The translations under genes were made by a program, and so were the position numbers. A stretch of DNA of 64,000 nt from Burkholderia sp. BCC0506 (GTDB lineage: Bacteria; Pseudomonadota; Gammaproteobacteria; Burkholderiales; Burkholderiaceae): NCBI RefSeq assembly GCF_902833145.1, contig NZ_CADFEN010000002.1:496001-560000 (forward strand). The letters run 5' to 3'. Positions 49,544 through 58,635 of this stretch are shown piece by piece. Position 1 is the first letter of the stretch; each line of letters opens with the position of its first letter. The notes beneath the pieces are model-generated. The model had not been told where the DNA came from. It worked only from the letters and a program-made list of their open reading frames with translations, and made no database searches.

Positions 49544-50188
49544 ATGTCTGCCGCCAGCAAGCCTGCCTCGCCGATCCGCGTCTATTCGTTCCTGCTGTCC
49601 GGGCACGCGCACCGCGTGCGGTTGTTCCTGTCGCTGCTCGGTCTGCCGTCGAAGACCATCGACGTCGATCTCGCGGCCGGCGCGCAGCGCGAACCGGCGT
49701 TTCTCGCGTTGAATCCGCTCGGGCAAGTGCCGGTGATCGACGACGGCGGCACCGTGATCGCCGATTCGAACGCGATCCTCGTGTACCTCGCGAAGCGCTA
49801 CGGCGACGCACACTGGCTGCCGGACGATCCGGTCGGCGCGGCCGTGGTGCAGCGCTGGCTGTCGTACGCGGCCGGCCCGATCGCGTCCGGTCCGGCCGCC
49901 GCGCGGCTCGTGACGGTGTTCGGCGCGCAACTCGACTCGGACGCGGCCAAGCGCACGGCCGCGAAGGTGCTCGACGTGATCGATCGTGAGCTGGCCGGCA
50001 AGCCGTTCGCGGCCGGCGCGCAGCCGACGATCGCGGACATCGCCGCGTACACGTACATCGCGCACGCGCCGGAAGGCGGCGTGTCGCTCGAACCGTATCC
50101 GCACGTGCGCGCATGGCTCACGCGGATCGAGGCGTTGCCGGGCTTCGTCGCGATGCCGACGACGCGCGCGGGTCTGCTCGCCGCGTAA
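49544..50188 (+). CDS. glutathione S-transferase
   Basis: 214 residues. Thioredoxin-like N-terminal domain (IRVYSFLLSGHAHRVRLFLSLL, NPLGQVPVIDDGGTVIADSNAIL with the cis-Pro and the SNAI glutathione contact) and a helical C-terminal domain (KPFAAGAQPTIADIAAYTYIAHA). ATG 49544 has CCGGAG upstream. It should conjugate or reduce electrophiles, and shares control with the flavoreductase 36 bp downstream. Confidence 0.94.
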   Translation: MSAASKPASPIRVYSFLLSGHAHRVRLFLSLLGLPSKTIDVDLAAGAQREPAFLALNPLGQVPVIDDGGTVIADSNAILVYLAKRYGDAHWLPDDPVGAAVVQRWLSYAAGPIASGPAAARLVTVFGAQLDSDAAKRTAAKVLDVIDRELAGKPFAAGAQPTIADIAAYTYIAHAPEGGVSLEPYPHVRAWLTRIEALPGFVAMPTTRAGLLAA

Positions 50189-50224
50189 CGCCCCTCGCCA
50201 CCGCCGCTATCCAGGGAGAACGCG

Positions 50225-52294
50225 ATGAACGCGCCGACCGCCGTCGTACCGGGTTGGGAACTCGATACCGCGCCGTTTCATGCGGGCGAGCTTGCCGTGC
50301 AGCAGCGCGCAGGCGTGACCGACGCAGCGAGCGCGGCCGGCCGGCGCGGGATCCGGCGCTTCATGCCGGACCAGCACCGGACGTTTTTCGCGCAACTGCC
50401 GTTCTTCGTGCTCGGCGGCGTCGATGCGCACGGCCAGCCGTGGGCGACGCTGCGCGTCGGCGAGCCGGGTTTCGTCACGTCGCCGGACGCGCGCACGCTG
50501 CGCATCGCGGCGCGCGCGCTGCCGGGCGATCCGCTGGCCGGCGCGTGGCAGGCGGGCGCACCGCTCGGCGGGCTCGGGATCGAATTCGATACGCGGCGGC
50601 GCAATCGCGTGAACGGCGTCGTGCGCGCGGTCGACGGCGATGCGTTGACGATCGCGGTCGAGCAGAGCTTCGGCAACTGCGCGAAATACATCCAGGGCCG
50701 CAAGCCGACCTTCGTCGCGCGCGACGTCGAGGCCGCCGCCGTGCCCGACGTGGCGGACGCGCTGAACGATGCGGATCGCGCGCTGCTCGCGCAGGCCGAC
50801 ACGTTCTTCGTCGCGAGCGCGAACACGTCGGCGGAGGCGGGCGCGGCGCGCGGCGCGGACGTGTCGCATCGCGGCGGGATGCCGGGCTTCGTGCGCGTCG
50901 ACGATGCGCGCACGCTGACGACGCCCGATTTCAGCGGCAACCGGTTCTTCAACACGCTCGGCAACCTGCAGCACGATCCGCGTGCGGGGCTGCTGTTCAT
51001 CGATTTCGACGGCGGCGATTTGCTGTATGTCGCCGCGCACGCGGAGATCGTGTGGGACGGGCCGGTCGTCGCGTCGTTCGACGGCGCGCAGCGCGTCGTG
51101 CGCTTTCATGTGCGGGAAGTGCGGCGCATGCGCGCGGTGCTGCCGTTTCGTTGGTCGGCGGTCGAGCGTGCGCCGCAGTTCTCGGCGATGGCGTCGGCAT
51201 CGACGTCAGGCGCGGCAGTGGCATCGGTCGGAGCGGCGCCGTCCGCGGCTGCGCCTGCGGCGGCGCCCGCATGGCGATCGCTGCGCATCGCGAGGATCGT
51301 CGACGAAGCGCGCGCGATCCGGTCGTTCCATTTCGAACCGGCGGATGGCCGCGCATTGCCGGCGTACGAAGCCGGACAGCACCTGACGCTGCGCCTCGCG
51401 CTGCCGGACCGCGACGCACCGACGATCCGCAGCTACACGCTGTCCGACGCGCCGGGCGGCGCGCATTACCGGATCACCGTGAAGCGCGAAGGGCGCGTAT
51501 CGGCGTGGCTGCACGATCACGCGCAGGCCGGCATGACGCTCGATGCGCAGATGCCGCGCGGCCGCTTTACGTTCGACCTCGCGAGCCCGCGCCCGGCCGT
51601 GCTCGTGTCGGCCGGCATCGGCATCACGCCGATGGTCGCGATGCTGCGCCGCGCCCTCGCCGACGGCACGCCGTCGCGCCGCATCTTGTTCGTGCACGGC
51701 GCGCGCGAAGCGGCCGACCGGCCGTTTGCCGCCGAACTGGCGCGCATCGCGGCCGTCGATGCACGCGTGTCGCTTCACTGGTTCGACAGTCGTCCCGACG
51801 AAGGCTCGGCCGCGCGGGCAGGCCGCATCGACGTCGGGCAACTGAAGCGGCTCCTGTCGTTCGACGATTACGATTTCTACCTGTGCGGGCCGGCGGCGTT
51901 CATGCGCGACCTGTACGACGGACTGCGCGCGTTGAACGTGCCGGACGAGCGCATTCGTTTCGAGGCGTTCGGGCCGTCGAGCGTCTCGCGCAGTGCGACC
52001 CGTGCGGCTGCCACGCCCGCGGCGGCGAGCGTGCCGGTGATGTTCCGGCGTACGGGGCGCGACGCCGCGTGGACGCCCGCCGACGGCACGCTGCTCGAAT
52101 TCGCCGAAGGGCAGCGCGTGGCCGTGCCGTCCGAGTGCCGCGCCGGTTCGTGCGGCACGTGCGCGACGCGCGTGCTGTCCGGCGCGGTCGACTACGCGCA
52201 GACGCCCGATGCGCCGGTCGAACCCGGCTGCGCGCTGCTGTGCGTCGCACGGCCCGCGCAAGGGGCCACGGAGCCGCTCGTGCTCGACTGCTGA
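50225..52294 (+). CDS. three-domain PNPOx-like / flavoreductase / [2Fe-2S] ferredoxin protein
   Basis: 689 residues. Residues 1-310 form a pyridoxamine-phosphate-oxidase-like split-barrel flavin domain (FMPDQHRTFFAQLPFFVLGGVD, FSGNRFFNTLGNLQ). After an Ala-rich linker, 335-570 is a ferredoxin-NADP reductase-type module (IRSYTLSDAP, VLVSAGIGITPMVAML, FYLCGPAAFM). The C-terminus is a plant-type [2Fe-2S] domain with C638, C643 and C646 in CRAGSCGTC and a later Cys in ALLC. It looks like a self-contained NAD(P)H-to-flavin electron chain. In a GST / LysR locus it probably handles an electrophile or xenobiotic. Confidence 0.9.
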   Translation: MNAPTAVVPGWELDTAPFHAGELAVQQRAGVTDAASAAGRRGIRRFMPDQHRTFFAQLPFFVLGGVDAHGQPWATLRVGEPGFVTSPDARTLRIAARALPGDPLAGAWQAGAPLGGLGIEFDTRRRNRVNGVVRAVDGDALTIAVEQSFGNCAKYIQGRKPTFVARDVEAAAVPDVADALNDADRALLAQADTFFVASANTSAEAGAARGADVSHRGGMPGFVRVDDARTLTTPDFSGNRFFNTLGNLQHDPRAGLLFIDFDGGDLLYVAAHAEIVWDGPVVASFDGAQRVVRFHVREVRRMRAVLPFRWSAVERAPQFSAMASASTSGAAVASVGAAPSAAAPAAAPAWRSLRIARIVDEARAIRSFHFEPADGRALPAYEAGQHLTLRLALPDRDAPTIRSYTLSDAPGGAHYRITVKREGRVSAWLHDHAQAGMTLDAQMPRGRFTFDLASPRPAVLVSAGIGITPMVAMLRRALADGTPSRRILFVHGAREAADRPFAAELARIAAVDARVSLHWFDSRPDEGSAARAGRIDVGQLKRLLSFDDYDFYLCGPAAFMRDLYDGLRALNVPDERIRFEAFGPSSVSRSATRAAATPAAASVPVMFRRTGRDAAWTPADGTLLEFAEGQRVAVPSECRAGSCGTCATRVLSGAVDYAQTPDAPVEPGCALLCVARPAQGATEPLVLDC

Positions 52295-52885
52295 TGCGCG
52301 TTGCGACGTGCCGCCGCGGATCGCCTGCCGCGCGAAAAGCGCGCGCAAAGGCTTCTTTTTTTCGGATGCCGCCAGGATCGACGATAGCGTCAACCGATTC
52401 GATGAAAGGATCCCATCGGCCCCGATGTCCGCGTTCCCGCCTCGCCCCGTCTCCCGTTCCGCCGGATTCCGCGGCCGTTCACCCGCCCCGGGGTAAAATG
52501 CGCGCCACGCCGCGATGTCGCGCGCCGGGCAGGCCGCCGTTCCGACGAACGGCCGGCGCCAGTGCCTGCCGCCCGCACCGGGGCGTTCGAAGCGTTCCCC
52601 GCATGACACGACCGCGCAATGCAGCCGGCCATCCGACCCGCCGTCGACGAACCTGTCGGCGGCTGCGTCGGTTCCGGCGCGTCATCCGAATCCGATGTCC
52701 CATCCTGCGTTGTTCCGACCGGCCGGCCCGCTTGCACGCCGCCCGGTCCGGTTCGTCCGATGAATATCGTGTCGACGCACGCGTGCGTCGACGGGCGCGG
52801 CGGTGCTGGCGGGCGCACGCTTCGCAGCTTCATGGCGGGTTTCCGGTTTCGACAGGGTCGAGTGGCAAGTTTTCCATCCAGAACA
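52295..52885 (+). other. 591-bp leader before the TonB-dependent receptor gene
   Basis: It opens with a small GC stem (52329-52343) and, 9 bp on, TTCTTTTTTT, a weak terminator for the upstream gene. The rest is GC-rich. I searched by eye for thiamin (CTGAGA / CCTGATCTGGAT), cobalamin and FMN riboswitch cores and a 19-bp Fur box and found none. Length and position leave room for an unrecognised leader RNA. Confidence 0.45.
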
Positions 52886-55117
52886 ATGACGGTGAATAGA
52901 ACAACAGCGGCGCCCGCACGGCGGCGGCGCCCGAAGGTCGGGCTCGGTGTGGGTCTCGGCGTCACGCTTTTCGCGGCGCAGGCTGTCGCGGCCCAGGGTG
53001 ACACGCCCGCATCGGGCGCCGACGCGACCGGCAGCGCGACGCTGCCCGCGATCACGGTGAGCGGCGAGCGCGGCCACCCGTTGCGGGCGCGCGAAGCATC
53101 GGTCGCGGGGCTCGACGACGCGCCGCTGCACGACACGCCGGCGTCGGTGAACGTCATCACGCGCGCGCTGATCGACGATCAGCAGGCAAAGCGGCTGAGC
53201 GACGTCGTGCGCAACGATGCGTCGGTCGTCAACGACTATGCACCGGTCGGCTATTTCGAAGGCTTCGCGATCCGCGGCTTTCCGGTCGATCTCGCGAGCG
53301 CGATCCGGATCGACGGGCTGACGGTGTCCGGCGAGCAGAACGTGCCGCTCGAGAACAAGGAACGCGTCGAGATCCTGAAGGGGCTCGCGGGCATCGACGC
53401 CGGCGTCGTCGCGCCGGGCGGCGTGATCAACTTCGTGACCAAGCGCTCCGCGAACGTCGCGAGCGTGACGGGCGGCGTCGACAGCCGCGGCTCGACGTCG
53501 GCGGCCGTCGATCTCGGTCGCCGCTTCGGCCCCGACCATCAGTTCGGGTTCCGGATCAATGCGGCCAAGGAGAACATGCACTCCTATATCGACGGCACGA
53601 ACGGGCGGCGCACGTTCGGCTCGATCGCCGCCGACTGGGACATCGGCCCGCGCGCGAGCCTGCAGCTCAATGCCGAATTCCAGCAGTGGATCCAGCGTTC
53701 CGCGCCCGGCTACCAGTTGCTCGGCGGCACCGTCGTGCCGTCGGTCAAGACGACGTCGAAGGCGCTCGGCACGCAACCGTGGGCGAAACCGGTGACGACC
53801 GATGCGCTGAACCTGAACGCGCGTTTCGACTACCAGTTCAACGACGACTGGAAGGCCTACGTCGCCGCCGGCCGCAGCCGCACGATGATCGACGACAACA
53901 GCGCGTTCGCGTACGGCTGCTATTACGCGGCGAGCTGTGCAGCCGGCGCGACCTCGCCGTTCTTCTTCGGTGCGAATGGCGACTACGACGTGTACGACTT
54001 CCGCAGCCCCGGCGAATACCGGCGCAACGACGATCTGCGCGCGGTCGCGACCGGCAAGTTCGCGACGGGCCCGCTGCGGCACGAGCTGACGCTCGGCGTG
54101 AGCGTGCAGCGCCGCGTCGTGCACATGGCCGACGCCGTGTACGACTACGTCGGCAGCGAGAATATCTACGGGCCCGACCTGACCTTCCCGCCGTCGCCGA
54201 ATTCGCCCGGGCCGTCGTATCCGCGCCTCGACGCTTGGCAGTACGGCGTGTTCGGGCTCGACCGCATCAGCCTCGGCGAGCACTGGCAGGTGCTCGCGGG
54301 CGGCAAGGAAGTGCTGCTGCGCCAGCGCAGCTGGAGCAGCCTCGACGGCGACGCGACGCATACCGACCGCTCGGTGTTCCTGCCGCAGGTCGCGCTCGTC
54401 TACAAGCCGGTGAACGTGCTGTCGCTGTATGCGTCGTACAGCAAGGCGCTGTCGCTCGGCGATCAGGCGCCCGTGCGCGCGACCAACGCGTATGCGTTTC
54501 TGCCGCCCGTCGAATCGCACCAGATCGAGGTCGGCGCGAAATACGACTGGCTCGACCGGTTGAGCCTCACGGCCGCCGTGTTCTCGATCAGCAAGCCGTT
54601 CCAGTTCGCCGATCCGGATGCGTCCGGTACGTCCTACACGTTCGTGCAGCGCGGCACGCAGCGGCACCAGGGAATCGAGCTCGGCGCGGCCGGCCGCGTG
54701 ACCGACCGGCTGGGGCTCACGGCCAGCGTCGCGGCGATTCGCGCCCGTGCATACGATTCGGGCTCGCCGGCCTACGAAGGGCACCAGATCATCAACGTGC
54801 CCGCGCTGCGCGCGTCGCTGTACGCGGACTACGCGGTGCCGGGTGTCGCGGGCCTGAACGTGCTCGGCGGCGTCGAGTACAGCGCGGCGCGCAACGCGAA
54901 CGAGGAAGGCACCGCGCGCGTGCCGTCGTGGTTCGTGTTCAATCTCGGTGCGCGTTATACGACGAAGATCGGCGGCCATCGCACGGTGTTGCGCGTGTCG
55001 GTGGACAATCTGTTCAACAAGTTCTACTGGCGCGACGCAGGCGAACAGCAGGGCGATGCGTACCTGTTCCCGGGTGCGCCGCGCACCGCGCGTGTATCGT
55101 TGACCTATGATTTCTGA
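52886..55117 (+). CDS. TonB-dependent outer membrane receptor
   Basis: 743 residues from ATG 52886: an Arg-rich signal peptide (ending AAQAVAAQG), a plug domain (LPAITVSGERG, TPASVNVITRALIDDQQAKRLSDVVRNDASV, RVEILKGLAGI, PGGVINFVTKR) and a 22-strand barrel ending SLTYDF. Plug features resemble siderophore receptors, but the next two genes are a PnuC-type transporter and a kinase, and no iron-transport gene or Fur box is visible. A vitamin or nucleoside ligand (thiamine, nicotinamide riboside) is my preferred reading. Upstream in-frame starts lack ribosome sites. Confidence 0.9.
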   Translation: MTVNRTTAAPARRRRPKVGLGVGLGVTLFAAQAVAAQGDTPASGADATGSATLPAITVSGERGHPLRAREASVAGLDDAPLHDTPASVNVITRALIDDQQAKRLSDVVRNDASVVNDYAPVGYFEGFAIRGFPVDLASAIRIDGLTVSGEQNVPLENKERVEILKGLAGIDAGVVAPGGVINFVTKRSANVASVTGGVDSRGSTSAAVDLGRRFGPDHQFGFRINAAKENMHSYIDGTNGRRTFGSIAADWDIGPRASLQLNAEFQQWIQRSAPGYQLLGGTVVPSVKTTSKALGTQPWAKPVTTDALNLNARFDYQFNDDWKAYVAAGRSRTMIDDNSAFAYGCYYAASCAAGATSPFFFGANGDYDVYDFRSPGEYRRNDDLRAVATGKFATGPLRHELTLGVSVQRRVVHMADAVYDYVGSENIYGPDLTFPPSPNSPGPSYPRLDAWQYGVFGLDRISLGEHWQVLAGGKEVLLRQRSWSSLDGDATHTDRSVFLPQVALVYKPVNVLSLYASYSKALSLGDQAPVRATNAYAFLPPVESHQIEVGAKYDWLDRLSLTAAVFSISKPFQFADPDASGTSYTFVQRGTQRHQGIELGAAGRVTDRLGLTASVAAIRARAYDSGSPAYEGHQIINVPALRASLYADYAVPGVAGLNVLGGVEYSAARNANEEGTARVPSWFVFNLGARYTTKIGGHRTVLRVSVDNLFNKFYWRDAGEQQGDAYLFPGAPRTARVSLTYDF

Positions 55118-55177
55118 TCGACCGGAGGCGGCCGCGTGACGCGCGGCTCCCGGCAGCCCACCAGGAGAGCACAGACG

Positions 55178-55822
55178 ATGTCCCCACTCGAAATCGCCGG
55201 CGTGATCGTCAGCGCGCTCGCGATCTGGCTGACCGCGAAGCGGCGCATGCTGTGCTGGCCAGTCGGCCTCGCGTCGGTTGCGCTGTACGGCTGGATCTTC
55301 TTCGAGGCGAAGCTGTACTCGGACATGCTGCTGCAGGGCGCGTTCGCGGTGCTGCAGGTGTACGGCTGGCAGCGCTGGCTCGCGCAGCGCGCGAGCGAGG
55401 CCGGCAGCGGCACCGACGGCGAGGCGGCGCCGGCCGGCGATGTCGCGCCCGTCACCGGCGTGCGGCCGCTCAAGATGCTGCCCGACCTGATCGCGGCGGT
55501 CATCGGCAGCGCGCTGCTCGGCGGCATGATGGCGCGCTGGACCGACGCGGCGCTGCCGTTCGTCGATGCGTCGCTGACCGCATTCAGCCTCGTCGCGCAA
55601 TACTGGACCGCGCGGCGTTACATCGCGTCCTGGGGGCTGTGGATCGTCGTGAACGTCGTGTACGTCGGGATGTTCGTGTTCAAGGAACTGTATCTGACGG
55701 CCGGCCTCTATGCGCTGTTCATCGGGCTGGCGGTCGTCGGCTGGCGCGACTGGAGCCGCACGGCCGCCGCATTGCGCGCGGCCGCCGGCGGCCCGCTCGC
55801 ATCGGGTGGCGGCGCGCGCTGA
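55178..55822 (+). CDS. PnuC-type vitamin transporter
   Basis: 214 residues with about seven hydrophobic segments. The PnuC pattern is seen in NVVYVGMFVFKELYLTAGLYALF, LLQGAFAVLQVYGWQRW and QYWTARRYIASWGLWIVVN. PnuC proteins carry nicotinamide riboside; close relatives PnuT and PnuX carry thiamine and riboflavin by facilitated diffusion, trapped by phosphorylation. AGGAGA precedes ATG 55178, 60 bp behind the receptor gene. A Gly/Ala/Asp insertion (about residues 73-88) enlarges one loop. Confidence 0.92.
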   Translation: MSPLEIAGVIVSALAIWLTAKRRMLCWPVGLASVALYGWIFFEAKLYSDMLLQGAFAVLQVYGWQRWLAQRASEAGSGTDGEAAPAGDVAPVTGVRPLKMLPDLIAAVIGSALLGGMMARWTDAALPFVDASLTAFSLVAQYWTARRYIASWGLWIVVNVVYVGMFVFKELYLTAGLYALFIGLAVVGWRDWSRTAAALRAAAGGPLASGGGAR

Positions 55823-55858
55823 TCCGCGCGCGGATACAACTACGGAGCAACGTCGTTC

Positions 55859-57049
55859 ATGTCATTCCCCCTCGAGCCCGACGGGCCCCTGTCGCGCGAC
55901 GTGGCGCCGCCGCAATTCGGCGTGGACGGCGAGCAGGCCGAACGCGACTGGCCGCTGATCACGCACGACGAGGTGGTGGCCGTGCTTGCGCGGATCGACG
56001 GCGCGGGCGAGCCCGTGCGGCTGACGTGGCACAGCCCGCGGCAGTTCGCGGCTGCCGTGCTCGTGCGGATGGCGGACGGCCGCGGGTTGTTCGTCAAGCG
56101 GCATCACGCGAGCCTGCGCGATGTCGCGGGGCTCGAGGAAGAGCATCGTTTCATCGCGCATCTGCGCGAGCGCGGGATGCCGGTGGTGGACGTGCTGGCC
56201 GATCGCAACGGTGCGACCGCGTTCGCGTTCGGCGAGTGGACGTACGAAGTGCACGTGCTCGCACCCGGCGTCGATCCGTATCGCGGCGTGATGTCGTGGC
56301 AGCCGTTCACGCATCCTTCGCATGCGTATGCGGCCGGCCGCGCGCTGGCCGAGCTGCATCGCGCGTCGGCCGGCTACGATGCGCCCGCGCGGCCCGTGCG
56401 CACGCTGCTGTCGAGTTTTCGCGTGCTGTCGTCCACCGATCTGGCAGGGGCGCTCGAACGCTGGGTCGATGCGCAGCCGCTGCTCGTGCGCGCGCTCGGC
56501 TCGCGCGACTGGCGTGGCGACGTGGCCGACGCGATCGGCCCGTATCACGCGCGTCTCGTGCCGTTGCTGCCCACGTTGCCGCCGCTGTGGACGCATGGCG
56601 ACTGGCATGCGTCGAACCTGCTGTGGACGGATGCGGGGCCCGGCGCACAGGTGCGCACCGTGCTCGATTTCGGCTTGTCGGACCGCACCTGCGCGGTGAT
56701 GGACCTCGCGCTCGCGATCGAGCGCAATACGGTCGACTGGATGGCGCCGGCCGATGCGCGGCGCATCGAATACGAGCAGATCGACGCGCTGCTCGACGGC
56801 TACGAATCGCTCGAACCGCTGAGCGACGACGCGTATGCGGCGCTGGTCGCGCTGCTGCCGATCGTGCATACGGAGTTCGCGCTGTCGGAAGTCGCGTATT
56901 TCGGCTGCATCATCGATGCGCCGGCGATCGTCGACATCGCGTACGACGGCTACCTGATCGGGCACGCGCGGTGGTTCGGGGAACGTGACGGGCGGCAATT
57001 GCTCGGCTGGCTCTTGCAGCGGCGGCGGGCAAAGCAAGGGCGCGCCTGA
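55859..57049 (+). CDS. APH/choline-kinase-like small-molecule kinase
   Basis: 396 residues. The phosphotransferase fold shows FVKRHHASLRD (ATP-binding Lys), the Brenner catalytic loop LWTHGDWHASNLLW near residue 245, and the metal Asp in VLDFGLSDR. Directly downstream of the PnuC-type gene (36 bp), it probably phosphorylates the imported vitamin or nucleoside and traps it in the cell; thiamine kinases share this fold. Antibiotic modification is possible but less likely given the context. Confidence 0.88.
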   Translation: MSFPLEPDGPLSRDVAPPQFGVDGEQAERDWPLITHDEVVAVLARIDGAGEPVRLTWHSPRQFAAAVLVRMADGRGLFVKRHHASLRDVAGLEEEHRFIAHLRERGMPVVDVLADRNGATAFAFGEWTYEVHVLAPGVDPYRGVMSWQPFTHPSHAYAAGRALAELHRASAGYDAPARPVRTLLSSFRVLSSTDLAGALERWVDAQPLLVRALGSRDWRGDVADAIGPYHARLVPLLPTLPPLWTHGDWHASNLLWTDAGPGAQVRTVLDFGLSDRTCAVMDLALAIERNTVDWMAPADARRIEYEQIDALLDGYESLEPLSDDAYAALVALLPIVHTEFALSEVAYFGCIIDAPAIVDIAYDGYLIGHARWFGERDGRQLLGWLLQRRRAKQGRA

Positions 57050-57289
57050 TCCGCGCGCGGGCCTGCCGCGCACGCGTGCCGATTCCTCGACGATCTGCAG
57101 TCTTCCGCGCGGCCACCGCACTGCACATTCAACCTTCCGCTTGATCTTCGGCGCGGCATGCCGTTCCCGCAGGGCGCCGCACGCCTGCGTGCTGCTGCGC
57201 CCAACATGACGGAAATATCATCTTCGCCTCATGTTCGCACTGCGGCCTGTCCGTAGCATCGGTCGCGAACCGTTATCGCAGAACCGAAC

Positions 57290-58609
57290 ATGCTCAAGCT
57301 CAACCTCGCCGTGGCCATCGTTTTCGCGATGGCCGCGACGGCTCGCGCGCAGCCGCCGCTGGCGCCGGGGCCGACCCAGGCCTCCGCGGGCGCCGCCGCG
57401 AGCGCGCCGATCGGCGCACCGCCATCCGATCCGCTGCCTGCGTCGTCGTTGACGCTTGCCGATGCGCTCGCGGTCGCGGCCCGGAACAATCCGGCGCTGC
57501 GCGGCGCGCGTGCCGACGTCGATGCGTCGGCCGGCGCACTGATGCAGGCCGGCGCACGCCCCAACCCCGAAGTGTCGTTCCTGCAGGAAGGCTTCAGCCG
57601 CGCCGAACGCACATCGACCGCGCTGATCAACCAGACCATCGAACTCGGCGGCAAGCGCCGCGCACGGCTCGACGTCGCGTCGTACGGCCGCGAGGCGGCG
57701 AGCGCATCGCTCGACGAGCAGGGCGCGGCCGTGCGCGCCGACGTGATCGCCGCGTTCTACGGGTTGCTCGCCGCGCAGCGCCAGCTTCAGGTGACCGAGG
57801 AATCGGCCGCGATCGCCGCGCGCTCGGCGGATCTCGCGGGCCGCCGCGCGCAGGCCGGCAAGGTGTCGCCGGTCGAGGCGACCAAGGCGCAGGTCGCGGC
57901 GGCCGGTGTGCGGATCGAAGTCGTGACCGCGCGCGGCCGTGTCGAAGTCGCACGCGAGAAGCTGAACGCGGTGATGGGCGAAGCGCGCGACGGCCGGCTC
58001 GCGGTGCGCGGCGACCTGGAAACCGTGCCGCCGGTCGCGCCGCTGTCCGCGCTGGCCGCGCGGCTCGACGACGCGCCGCTCGCGCGGGCCGCGCGCGCCG
58101 AGATGCTGCGCTCGAACGCGGCCGTGTCGCTGGAGCGCGCGCGGCGTATTCCGGACGTGACTGTCAGCGCGGGCGTGAAGCGCGTGACGACCGGCGGCGT
58201 GTCCGATAACCAGGCCGTCGTCGGCGTGTCGATCCCGATTCCGCTGTTCAACAGCAACAAGGGCGCGCTGCTCGAGGCGACGCACAAGGCCGAGCGCGCG
58301 AACGCCGATCTCGATCGCGAACGCACGCGCCTGCGGCTGGCGCTGACGCAGGCGTACGCGGATTTCGAGGCGGCCGAGCAGGAAGCGCAGCGGCTGAAAT
58401 CCGACATCCTGCCGGCTGCGCGTCTCGCGCTCGATGCGATGTCGCGCGGCTACGAACTCGGCAAGTTCAGCTTCCTCGACGTGCTCGACGCGCAGCGCAC
58501 GCTGTTCCAGGGGCAGTCGCAATACGTGCGTGCCCTCGCCGATGCCCATACGGCCCGCGCCGATATCGGCCGGCTCATCGGCACGCCGCTCGCGGCCGTC
58601 GCGCAATGA
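57290..58609 (+). CDS. TolC-family outer membrane efflux protein (CzcC-like)
   Basis: 439 residues. A signal peptide (ending ATARAQ) is followed by two outer-membrane efflux repeats of long helices (LTLADALAVAARNNPALRGARADVDAS, then GKFSFLDVLDAQRTLFQGQSQYVRALADAH). It is the first gene of a C-B-A efflux operon, with 26 bp to the adaptor gene. The 240 bp before it show no identifiable metal operator. Confidence 0.92.
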   Translation: MLKLNLAVAIVFAMAATARAQPPLAPGPTQASAGAAASAPIGAPPSDPLPASSLTLADALAVAARNNPALRGARADVDASAGALMQAGARPNPEVSFLQEGFSRAERTSTALINQTIELGGKRRARLDVASYGREAASASLDEQGAAVRADVIAAFYGLLAAQRQLQVTEESAAIAARSADLAGRRAQAGKVSPVEATKAQVAAAGVRIEVVTARGRVEVAREKLNAVMGEARDGRLAVRGDLETVPPVAPLSALAARLDDAPLARAARAEMLRSNAAVSLERARRIPDVTVSAGVKRVTTGGVSDNQAVVGVSIPIPLFNSNKGALLEATHKAERANADLDRERTRLRLALTQAYADFEAAEQEAQRLKSDILPAARLALDAMSRGYELGKFSFLDVLDAQRTLFQGQSQYVRALADAHTARADIGRLIGTPLAAVAQ

Positions 58610-58635
58610 GCGCCTCTCTTACCTGAAGGATCATC

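Noticed and set aside
52295-52885. TPP, cobalamin or FMN riboswitch before the TonB receptor
   Set aside because: No conserved core sequences of these classes could be found by eye; a covariance-model scan would settle it.
52682-55600. 972-residue minus-strand frame opposite the TonB receptor
   Set aside because: His/Arg/Asp-rich shadow; the plus strand has a full plug-barrel receptor.
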